Source: UBA6019 sp035535055
GTDB lineage: Bacteria > Chloroflexota > Dormibacteria > Dormibacterales > Dormibacteraceae
Direction of reading: 5' to 3'
DNA length: 34,391 bases
Assembly: GCA_035535055.1 (NCBI GenBank)
Contig: DATLQT010000011.1
Location: 1 to 34,391 of the forward strand
A program made the translations under genes and the position numbers. Numbering within the stretch: the first letter of the stretch is position 1; each line of letters starts with the position of its first letter. Below, one piece after another: positions 25,471-31,319 of the stretch. The notes beneath the pieces are model-generated. The model searched no databases. It saw only the letters and a list, made by a program, of their open reading frames with translations, and was not told the origin of the DNA.

Positions 25471-26106
25471 GTGGAAGTGAACCTGTCTCACCCCCTAGAA
25501 GTCGTGACTCCAACTCTGGACGCGCTCGTCCTCGAGGTCCTTGCGCGGGGAGACACAGAATTCACTGGCCGGCAGATAGCCAGGGCCGCAACCAGCAAAG
25601 CAACGCATAGCGGTACGGACAAGGTCTTGGAACGCCTAGTTCAACAAGGAATCGTCGAGGCCAAATCTGCGGGCCGGGCAACGCTGTATCGTCTCAATCG
25701 CGAGCACCTTGCCGCGGCGTACATCGAGGGTCTGGCCAGCATTCGCTTACGTCTCATTGACAGCATGCGTGACTTGATCGAGAAGTGGGAGGTCGCGCCG
25801 GTATACGCCGCACTCTTCGGCTCCACGGTTCGCGGCGAGTCCTCAGCCGATAGCGACCTTGACGTATTCATCGTTCGCCCAGGGCAAATGGATCCGGATG
25901 ACGATCGTTGGGCGAGTCAACTGGTAGATCTCACGCTGAGAACGAGTCGGTGGACTGGCAATGACACACGGATTCTCGAATACGGCGCCGACGAGCTACT
26001 CACCCTCCTTGGACGTGAGCCGGTGCTAGACGACATTCGTAAGGAGGGAGTGGGCCTCGTGGGAGATGCCGGCGTGCTCACTGGAGGTAGGAAGGCTCGC
26101 CGATGA
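25471..26106 (+). CDS. winged-HTH/MNT-type nucleotidyltransferase
   Basis: 211 residues from GTG 25471, or 209 from GTG 25477, which fits a leaderless message better. The N-terminal ~80 residues are a winged HTH (FTGRQIARAATSKATHSGTDKVLERLVQQGIV, wing GRATLYRLN). A linker helix follows, and then the minimal nucleotidyltransferase motif GSTVRGESSADSDLDVFIV at ~113-131, with both metal-binding Asp residues. Families with this motif can transfer AMP or other nucleotides to a partner HEPN protein. The next gene, coupled by ATGA, is HEPN-like, so the pair probably forms a toxin-antitoxin or defence module. The HTH suggests it binds the upstream repeats and represses itself. Confidence 0.82.
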   Translation: MEVNLSHPLEVVTPTLDALVLEVLARGDTEFTGRQIARAATSKATHSGTDKVLERLVQQGIVEAKSAGRATLYRLNREHLAAAYIEGLASIRLRLIDSMRDLIEKWEVAPVYAALFGSTVRGESSADSDLDVFIVRPGQMDPDDDRWASQLVDLTLRTSRWTGNDTRILEYGADELLTLLGREPVLDDIRKEGVGLVGDAGVLTGGRKARR

Positions 26107-26504
26107 TGGCCACCAAGACCCGACCATGCGACGAGAGGACGCGAACTGGGAGGCTGCGGAAGGCCAACGAGTTCTATGACGCGGCTCAACTCATCCGGAG
26201 ATACGCAACTTCGGACGAGGAGTTGGCGAACGCGTTCGTGACGTTGTGCATACATGCCGGCATTGCAGCCGCCGACGTGATCTGTTGTCGGGCCCTAAGC
26301 AAACATGCTCAGGGAGAAGATCACAAGGAAGCAGTGGGGCTTTTGCGCTCCGCGACTCCGTTGACGACTCTGGCGAACGATCTGGACGTGCTACTTGGAA
26401 TGAAAACGCGGGCAGGCTACGGTGCGGAGTCGGTCACTGCGGACGATCGCAAGAAGGCCTACCGTCGAGCGACGAACCTAATCGAGCGAGCGCGCCTCGT
26501 CTGA
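26103..26504 (+). CDS. HEPN-domain-like protein, partner of the nucleotidyltransferase
   Basis: 133 residues from ATG 26103 (132 from ATG 26106), overlapping the upstream stop. It is all-helical by pattern: RKANEFYDAAQLI, then ELANAFVTLCIHAGIAAADVICC, then RALSKHAQGEDHKEAVGLL, and a C-terminal helix KKAYRRATNLIERAR. Arg63-x4-His68 fits the R-x4-6-H ribonuclease motif of HEPN proteins. The HepT-type Tyr two residues after the His is missing (HAQ), so it belongs to another HEPN branch, perhaps SAV_6107-like. Probable toxin or RNase controlled by the nucleotidyltransferase. HEPN is inferred from helix pattern, motif and neighbour. Confidence 0.68.
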   Translation: MMATKTRPCDERTRTGRLRKANEFYDAAQLIRRYATSDEELANAFVTLCIHAGIAAADVICCRALSKHAQGEDHKEAVGLLRSATPLTTLANDLDVLLGMKTRAGYGAESVTADDRKKAYRRATNLIERARLV

Positions 26505-26734
26505 GAAGGCTTGACCTTCTTCAGGATGTCGGCATCACCGACAACTACTACAACAACAGACCACGGCAACTTCTGGACCTAGCCTCTTTCCGCGAGCGCC
26601 GCAAGACCGTGGTCTTGCTCTTGGTTGACGAAGACGTCAGCGACAATGTTGTCGCCGCCGCCGACAACAAACACTGACGGCGACAACAACAACAACGACG
26701 ACAACGACCTATATAGCGGTGATCCGAGTCGGGC
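26505..26734. other. 230-bp gene-free zone rich in inverted repeats and CAA/CGA runs
   Basis: No convincing gene. It contains GCAAGACC-GT-GGTCTTGC (26601-26618), GCGACAA-TG-TTGTCGC (26640-26655), TGTTGTCG...CGACAACA (26647-26669), an outer CGTCAG...CTGACG pair (26635-26679), and runs of CAA and CGA units at 26541-26557 and 26679-26707. It separates the convergent HEPN and HNH-like genes. Confidence 0.7.
26601..26618. terminator. perfect hairpin, likely terminator of the HEPN transcript
   Basis: Arms GCAAGACC and GGTCTTGC pair perfectly; as RNA this gives seven base pairs closed by a CGUG loop, followed by TCTTGGTTG. It lies about 100 bases after the HEPN stop and faces the convergent lipoprotein gene. 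Confidence 0.45.
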
Positions 26735-27313
26735 TTACTCTCCGAAGCCCGACACCGAACTGGCGTCGTAGTGGTTGTAAGCTGCCACCCAATCGGTAGT
26801 GATGTCGTGCTGAGCTTGAGCGAGAGGCACCTTGCCCGAACAGACCAGTTCATAGAGCCGGTACTCGAGCTTGTCCTTTTGGTGAGCCTGTGCAATCGGC
26901 TCTGGCCAGAGGTTCTGGGCACTCATCGGAGCGCCGCCCTCAGATAGCGGCAGGAAGTGGTCGAGCTCGTATCCCGACAGCGAGCCGGTCTGGCCGTAAG
27001 AGGCCATCAGCTGGCGCTTGAGCGGCTCGGTGTAGCTCACTGGCGGCCGAATCGTCTTGCTGTAGCCGCTGTGGCAGATGGTGGTGGTGATGTCGGCTTG
27101 GTTCACGGCGGGGTCAGCCACGCCCGGGGTGCAGGCCGGGTCGGGAAGCTCGCCGTGGTAATGGCAGCTGCCAGCGGCCGGGACATGCCCCTGGTCGGTT
27201 GGCGACGCGACGGGACTGGTCTGCACGCCAGTCGCGGGAGTGTCGCCCGCAGCAGTCAATGAGCTACACCCGGTCAGCGCGACCAGGGCCAGAATCGCCA
27301 AGAGCGCCCGCAT
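26735..27313 (-). CDS. element-borne HNH-like nuclease-type lipoprotein
   Basis: 192 residues. Signal peptide with lipobox LVALTGCSS (Cys16), then a low-complexity Thr/Pro linker. The mature domain opens SCHYHGELPDPACTPG, follows with TICHSGYSKTIRPPVSYT, then YELDHFLPLSEGG, NLWPEP, HQKDKLEYRLYELVC and AQHDITTDW. The D-H, N and K spacing resembles an HNH/beta-beta-alpha metal site, and paired Cys residues suggest an oxidised, exported protein. Nuclease activity is inferred, not shown. It is a paralogue of the gene the element interrupts. ATG 27313 overlaps the truncated host frame's TAA (TAATG), with GGGAG about nine bases upstream, so it is probably translated by re-initiation. Confidence 0.8.
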   Translation of the reverse strand: MRALLAILALVALTGCSSLTAAGDTPATGVQTSPVASPTDQGHVPAAGSCHYHGELPDPACTPGVADPAVNQADITTTICHSGYSKTIRPPVSYTEPLKRQLMASYGQTGSLSGYELDHFLPLSEGGAPMSAQNLWPEPIAQAHQKDKLEYRLYELVCSGKVPLAQAQHDITTDWVAAYNHYDASSVSGFGE

Positions 27314-27336
27314 TAGCCGACGCTCCCGAGGAGCAT

Positions 27337-27392
27337 GCCGGCGGCATACCGCTGGCTATTTCCAAATTCACAATTTCCAACCAGCGATATCG
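27337..27392. repeat. short repeats at the right end of the element
   Basis: Three motifs lie within 75 bases of the right core. GCCGGCGG-CATA-CCGCTGGC (27337-27356) is an inverted repeat with one G-T mismatch. ATTTCCAA occurs directly repeated at 27358-27365 and 27373-27380. CGATATCG (27385-27392) is a palindrome. They are candidates for recombinase arm binding. Confidence 0.5.
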
Positions 27393-27403
27393 GCGCCCCA
27401 GAT

Positions 27404-27411
27404 ACCAGGTG
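27404..27411. repeat. right attachment core (attR), ACCAGGTG
   Basis: Identical to 20734-20741. To the right is the host gene (GTCCAGCTC, coding GluLeuAsp on the reverse strand); to the left is element DNA. Reverse-strand reading is CACCTGGT, i.e. His-Leu-Val of the catalytic motif. Confidence 0.8.
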
Positions 27412-27756
27412 GTCCAGCTCATAGCTGCCGGCCGGTTCGGGGTAGGGGACGCCGTATTCAGCGTAGACCGTGACGTACTGCTCGCGGGACACGCTGCGGA
27501 CCGCCTTCGCGTAGCCGCTCACACAGACCTGGGCGGCGGTGACACCCGCGAACACCTCGCCGGGTGTGAGGTTGTGGTTGGGGAGCGCGGCTGGGACCGC
27601 GAGCGAGGCGGGCGTCGCGGGGGAGGCCTGGGCGGCCGCCGGCGCCGGGACCGAAGGCGTGACGAGCGGTTCGGGTGCGCCGGCGGTCGGCGGGCCGCAG
27701 GCCACCGCCACCGCGGCGAGGAACGCCGCGAAAAGGTGACCTTTCACTCCGGCCGC

Positions 27757-27785
27757 AGTCTAGGACGCGGCCGAAATCTCCCCAA
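27757..27785 (-). promoter_or_regulatory. promoter of the interrupted HNH-like gene
   Basis: On the reverse strand, TTGGGG (27785-27780), a 17-base spacer and TAGACT (27762-27757). The predicted start point is close to GTG 27747, a nearly leaderless arrangement. It now reads into the truncated frame and on to the element-borne lipoprotein gene. Confidence 0.5.
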
Positions 27786-27843
27786 AGGCGGGCGTTAAGT
27801 CCGGCTGACTCTCCCTGGAGCGTGCCATAGTCAGAGACGGACG

Positions 27844-28416
27844 ATGAATCTGAGAGGAACCCTTGCTCTCGCCGCGGTGGCCGCGATGCTCGCCGCCTGC
27901 GGGGCTGCTCCCGCGAAGGCGCCGGCCACGGCGAGCTATCCGCCGCGCCAGTTCCGTGCCGACCCGATCGAGGGCGCCGATGTCCCAGCGCCAACCCCCA
28001 CGCCGATGCCCCACAGCGGGCTGATGATCAAGATCCCCCAGCTCGGGATCTCCCTCAACGTCGTCGAGGGCCATGGCCTGGAGCCGGATTACAACCTCGC
28101 CGACCACTACCCAGGGATGAAGTGGCCGGGCGAGGGCGGCCGCTCCTTCATCTACGCCCATGCCCAGCCGGGGATGTTCGGGGCGCTGCTCGGTTCAGGC
28201 GCGGTGGGCGAACACGTGCAGATCGACGAGCCTGACGGCCGGGTCCTCCACTACACGATCGCCACCTTCACTCGAAATTGGCCGGTGACCGACACCAGCA
28301 TCCTGCAGCCGGCCGACCACGAGGAGTTGGTTCTCTACACCTGCACCAGTTGGACCTACGCCGATCCCAAGGTTGTGGCCGTCGCCGAGCCCGACCCGCA
28401 GTTCGTGACGGGCTAG
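27844..28416 (+). CDS. sortase-like lipoprotein
   Basis: 190 residues. Signal peptide with a lipobox (LAACG, Cys19), a Pro/Thr-rich linker and a sortase-type domain. LMIKIPQLGISLNVV is the first strands, RSFIYAHAQPGMF has His106, and LVLYTCTSW has Cys167. The usual catalytic Arg a few residues after the Cys seems to be replaced by Lys176 (DPKVVAVAE). Sortases join sorting-signal proteins to the wall; a lipid-anchored one with Lys for Arg is unusual, and activity is uncertain. Start ATG 27844; a CATAGT element (27826-27831) gives a very short leader. It shares a palindromic CTAG stop with the convergent transglycosylase gene. Confidence 0.8.
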   Translation: MNLRGTLALAAVAAMLAACGAAPAKAPATASYPPRQFRADPIEGADVPAPTPTPMPHSGLMIKIPQLGISLNVVEGHGLEPDYNLADHYPGMKWPGEGGRSFIYAHAQPGMFGALLGSGAVGEHVQIDEPDGRVLHYTIATFTRNWPVTDTSILQPADHEELVLYTCTSWTYADPKVVAVAEPDPQFVTG

Positions 28417-28931
28417 CCGGCCTGGCACTGCCACTGGGACGGCCCATAGGTCTGTAGCAGCCAGGCGGCGGCCTTGGCGTTGGCGGTCGGGTCGAAGGGG
28501 GACTGCGAGGCGTAGGGCGTCCCCGCCCAGGTCGAGGGCAGGAACTGGAACAGGCCCTGGGCATTGGAGTCGGTGTTGACCGCGTTGGGATTGTTGGTCG
28601 ACTCGCAGTGGGCGATCTGGAGCGCCCAGCCGACCGCCGACCCACCGAGCGGAGAGAAGGCGTCGGTGATGATCTGCTGGATCGAGGGCGGCGGCGCGGG
28701 CGGCGGCGCGGGCGGCGGTGCTGGGTGTTGGTCCTCGGCCAGCTCATGCTGGAGCAACTGCTGATCGATCGGGCTGGGCTGGTCGGCGAAGACGATCGCC
28801 GACACCGTCGGAATCCAATCCGGGGCGCCGGCGGGCATCAGGGCGAAGTTCAGCAGGGCGAAACAGCCCGCGGCGAGAACCACGCAGGGACGTATCAGTT
28901 GGATTGCACTCCTTCTTGGCCTCCCTTCCAC
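28413..28931 (-). CDS. secreted transglycosylase-like protein
   Basis: 172 residues. Signal-anchor helix (CVVLAAGCFALLNFALMPAG), then a Pro-rich linker of PAPP units at 70-82, then a lysozyme-like domain. That domain has QIAHCESTNNPNAVN with Glu110 as the probable catalytic acid, AQGLFQFLPSTW, AKAAAWLLQTYG and a C-terminal WQCQAG. Cys109 and Cys169 could pair. Resembles Rpf/SLT-type domains that cleave peptidoglycan. The start is uncertain: GTG 28931 is used, but AAGGAG lies ~20 bases inside the frame, so a rarer start codon further in (CTG) may be the true one. Convergent with, and overlapping the stop of, the sortase-like gene. Confidence 0.83.
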   Translation of the reverse strand: MEGRPRRSAIQLIRPCVVLAAGCFALLNFALMPAGAPDWIPTVSAIVFADQPSPIDQQLLQHELAEDQHPAPPPAPPPAPPPSIQQIITDAFSPLGGSAVGWALQIAHCESTNNPNAVNTDSNAQGLFQFLPSTWAGTPYASQSPFDPTANAKAAAWLLQTYGPSQWQCQAG

Positions 28932-29062
28932 GCGGGGAAGGGACCTGAGCCGGGAGGAGGACGGAGTGCGGGGGCGTCAGCTCAGGAGAGCGGTTCGGGG
29001 AACGGGTCCCAAGCTAGGCGGTCGCCCCGGCGATCAGCCGACAGGCCGGTTAACGGCTGCCT
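28932..29062 (-). other. 131-bp gene-free leader upstream of the transglycosylase gene
   Basis: No gene. The region is G/C-rich and contains complementary blocks that could fold (GGGACCCG, CCCCGAACCG, GAGCTGACG on the reverse strand). It may be a structured 5' leader for the cell-wall enzyme, but no riboswitch consensus is matched convincingly. It also holds any terminator-free junction with the ALDH stop at 29063. Confidence 0.3.
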
Positions 29063-30646
29063 TCAGTCGAGGTCGAAGCGGACACCCTGGGCGAGAGGCA
29101 GGTCGGCACCGAAGTTAACGGTGTTGGTCTGCCGGCGCATGTAGGCCTTCCAGGAATCAGAGCCCGCCTGGCGGCCACCGCCGGTCGCCTTCTCGCCGCC
29201 GAAGGCGCCTCCGATCTCGGCGCCGGAGGTCCCGACGTTGACGTTGGCGATCCCGCAATCCGAGCCCACGTCGGAGAGCCAGCGCTCGGCGGAGCCGAGG
29301 TCGGCCGTGAAAAGGCTGCTGGAAAGGCCCTGGGGGACCGAGTTGTTGAGCTCGATCGCCTCCTCCAGGCTGTCCACCGTGAAGACGTGGAGGATGGGCG
29401 CGAAGATCTCCTCGGACACGATCGGCATCGCCGCCTTGGAGCGGACCACGGTCGGTTCGACGAAGTAGCCCGGGCGGTCGTCGAGCACCCGGTCGCCGCA
29501 GAGGACTTGGCCGCCCTCCCGGCGGATGCGCTCGATCCCCGCGCGGTAGTCGGTGACCGCCTGTTCCGAGATCAGCGGCCCCATCAGGGTGCCTTCCTGG
29601 AGCGGGTCGCCGATCCGCACCGTGCGGTAGGCGGCAAGCAGCCGCTGGGTGAACCCCTCGGCGATCCCGCGCTGGAGGATCAGGCGGCGGGTGCTGGTGC
29701 AGCGCTGGCCGGCGGTGCCGACGGCGCCGAAGACCGTCGCCGCCAGCGCCAGGTCGAGGTTGGCGTCGTCGAGGACGATCAGCGCGTTGTTGCCGCCCAG
29801 CTCGAGGATCGAACGGGCGCCGCGCTGGCCCAGCGCGGCGGTCACCCGCTCGCCCAGTTCGCAGGAGCCGGTCGCCTGCACCAGGGGTATCAACGGATCG
29901 GCGAGCAGCGCCTCCCCCACCGAGCTCCCGGGGCCGATGGCGAGCCCGAACAGGCCCTCGGCGTCGCCGCCCGCGGTCGCCTGGTGGAAGATCTGCTGGA
30001 CGGCGATCGAGACCAGCGGGGTGAGGCTGGAGGGCTTCCAGAGGATGCTGTCGCCGCAGACCGCGGCCAGGGCCCAGCCCCAGCCGGGCACGGCGACCGG
30101 GAAGTTGAAGGCGGAGATGATGCCGACCGTGCCCAGCGGGTGCCAGGTCTCGGTGAGCCGGTGATGGGGCCGCTCGGAGTGCATCTGGTTGCCGTAGAGC
30201 TGGCGGGACAGGCCGACCGCCAAATCGCAGACGTCGATCACCTCTTGGACCTCGCCGCGAGCCTCGCTGAGGATCTTGCCGTTCTCGAGGCTGATCAACC
30301 GGGCCAGATCCTCCCGGCGATCCCGGAGCGCATCGCCCAGGCGGCGCACGAGCTGCCCGCGGACCGGGGCGGGCACAGTGCGCCAGCGCAGGAAGGCGTC
30401 GTGGGTCGCCCACGAGACGGCGGCGTAGTCGACCGCGCCGGCCGTCCTGACCCGAGCCAGCTCGGTGCCGGTGGTGGGGTCGTAGGTGATCAGCTCGGGG
30501 CCGTGGGGATCGGCGAGGAACCGGCCGCCGGTGGCGACGCCGGAGGTCGAGCCGCCAAGCTCGAGCCCGAACCGGGCCAGGATCTCCGCCGCCGCCCGCT
30601 CCCGGGTGCCCGCCGCGTTCGCCGTGGTATCCATCTCGCCTGGCAT
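29063..30646 (-). CDS. ALDH7-type aldehyde dehydrogenase (aminoadipate-semialdehyde/piperideine-6-carboxylate type)
   Basis: 527 residues from ATG 30646 (ATG 30634 also possible). NAD+-dependent aldehyde dehydrogenase fold: ISAFNFPVAVPGW, a cofactor region with ATGSCELGE, the catalytic Glu in ILELGGNN and the catalytic Cys in GTAGQRCTSTRR. The closing blocks NVNVGTSGAEIGGAFGGEK, GGRQAGSDSWKAYMRRQTNT are characteristic of the antiquitin (ALDH7/AmaB) group, which oxidises 2-aminoadipate-6-semialdehyde in lysine degradation. The 16-bp tandem repeat lies just upstream. Class assignment is strong; actual substrate is inferred. Confidence 0.92.
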   Translation of the reverse strand: MPGEMDTTANAAGTRERAAAEILARFGLELGGSTSGVATGGRFLADPHGPELITYDPTTGTELARVRTAGAVDYAAVSWATHDAFLRWRTVPAPVRGQLVRRLGDALRDRREDLARLISLENGKILSEARGEVQEVIDVCDLAVGLSRQLYGNQMHSERPHHRLTETWHPLGTVGIISAFNFPVAVPGWGWALAAVCGDSILWKPSSLTPLVSIAVQQIFHQATAGGDAEGLFGLAIGPGSSVGEALLADPLIPLVQATGSCELGERVTAALGQRGARSILELGGNNALIVLDDANLDLALAATVFGAVGTAGQRCTSTRRLILQRGIAEGFTQRLLAAYRTVRIGDPLQEGTLMGPLISEQAVTDYRAGIERIRREGGQVLCGDRVLDDRPGYFVEPTVVRSKAAMPIVSEEIFAPILHVFTVDSLEEAIELNNSVPQGLSSSLFTADLGSAERWLSDVGSDCGIANVNVGTSGAEIGGAFGGEKATGGGRQAGSDSWKAYMRRQTNTVNFGADLPLAQGVRFDLD

Positions 30647-30673
30647 CGTAGCCCCAACGCCGAGGGTCACCCC

Positions 30674-30732
30674 GAGGTTGCCGGTTCTAGAGGTTGCCGG
30701 TTCTAGAGGTTGCCGGCCCTAGAGGTCGCGGG
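30674..30732. repeat. 16-bp tandem repeat, about 3.5 copies
   Basis: GAGGTTGCCGGTTCTA at 30674 and 30690, then a third copy with two changes (GAGGTTGCCGGCCCTA, 30706-30721) and a partial fourth (GAGGTCGCGG). It lies 28 bases upstream of the ALDH start, in its promoter region, and after the UspA gene's stop. Confidence 0.85.
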
Positions 30733-30788
30733 GAATCGCCCGGGCCGGGTGCAGCAGATCTTCAGGCTCCTGGGTGACCCTCCCGGCG

Positions 30789-31295
30789 TCAGCACAGCGC
30801 TTCCTTCGCCTGCGACGCGGCCGCGCCCTTGCCGGCCGGCGCCGGCTGGCTGACGAGGACGACCGGGATGGGGCAGTGGTGGGCGAGCTCGTGGCTGACG
30901 CTGCCGAGCAACAGCTCGGCGACGGCTCCCCGGCCCCGCCTTCCGACTATGACCAGGTCGGCGCCCTCGGCCACGGCGACCTCGGCGATCACGGTGGCCG
31001 GGCGGCCCTCGCTGAAGATCGGCCGGTAGGGTATGGCGGCCTCGGCCAGCGGGCGGCACCACGTGTCCTTGAAGGCTGCCTCCAGCTCGGCCTTCACCTT
31101 CGGGTCCCATGCGAGCGGGGCCAGCAGCGCCATGCCCGCGTATTCGGCGTAGGTGGGCGGCGCCAACGCGAAGACGGGGATGATCTCGGCATCCGAGGGG
31201 CGGGCGAGCCGGATGGCCCACGCCAACGCCTCGGTCGCCGCCTCGGAGCCGTCGACGCCGACGACGATCCGGCTGATTTTCTCGCTGCTTTCCAT
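30789..31295 (-). CDS. universal stress protein (UspA family)
   Basis: 168 residues. ISRIVVGVDGSEAATEALAWAIRLA opens the fold. The nucleotide-binding block is GRRGRGAVAELLLGSVSHELAHHCPIPVVLV, matching the G-x2-G-x9-G-(S/T) motif of ATP-binding Usp proteins. There is an insertion of about 15 residues (APPTYAEYAGMALL) after the second strand and a short Ala/Lys-rich tail. The start ATG 31295 has AAAAGGA upstream. It is the last gene of a CBS-BON / CBS / Usp cluster, a common grouping for energy or redox stress. Confidence 0.92.
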   Translation of the reverse strand: MESSEKISRIVVGVDGSEAATEALAWAIRLARPSDAEIIPVFALAPPTYAEYAGMALLAPLAWDPKVKAELEAAFKDTWCRPLAEAAIPYRPIFSEGRPATVIAEVAVAEGADLVIVGRRGRGAVAELLLGSVSHELAHHCPIPVVLVSQPAPAGKGAAASQAKEALC

Positions 31296-31319
31296 TTCGG
31301 TTGTCCTTTTCCTTTGCCG

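Larger units (their letters stand above)
20742..27411 (+). mobile_element. Tn554-type site-specific element of about 6.67 kb inserted in an HNH-like lipoprotein gene
   Basis: The boundaries come from the split host gene and the shared ACCAGGTG core. No terminal inverted repeat or generated duplication beyond the core is seen, as expected for tyrosine-recombinase transposition. Contents in order: left-end palindrome, excisionase-like and XRE-like proteins, tnpA, tnpB and tnpC (all chained by 4-base overlaps or a few bases), triple 20-bp repeat, nucleotidyltransferase and HEPN genes, a zone of inverted repeats, and a reverse-strand HNH-like lipoprotein gene. Base composition is visibly lower in GC than the flanks. 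The element is probably intact, since all three recombination proteins have full domains. Confidence 0.85.
27313..27747 (-). pseudogene. N-terminal half of the interrupted HNH-like lipoprotein gene, with an element-encoded tail
   Basis: Starts at GTG 27747. Residues 1-115 are host: signal peptide with a lipobox-like AVACG (Cys17), an Ala/Pro linker, TPGEVFAGVTAAQVCVSGYAKAVRSV, and YELDHLV. From 27403 the frame runs into the element for 29 residues (starting SGAPISLVG) and ends at TAA 27315-27313. The missing C-terminal half is at 20532-20741. The truncated product keeps its export signal but lacks the NLWPEP/K region, so it is unlikely to be active. It lies divergent from the sortase-like gene and has its own promoter. 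Confidence 0.88.

Noticed and set aside
26505..26734. tRNA gene as integration target or cargo
   Set aside because: No acceptor/T-loop pattern is found here or at either junction; the target is a protein-coding motif.
26548..26922. Minus-strand Ser/Thr/Arg-rich frame over the repeat zone
   Set aside because: It arises from the CAA/CGA repeats read in reverse and overlaps the lipoprotein gene in another frame.
20532..27313. Ordinary tandem duplication of HNH-like genes as the explanation of the two partial copies
   Set aside because: The two partial frames are complementary halves that meet exactly at a shared 8-bp core and frame, while the complete copy is clearly divergent from both. An insertion explains this; duplication does not.
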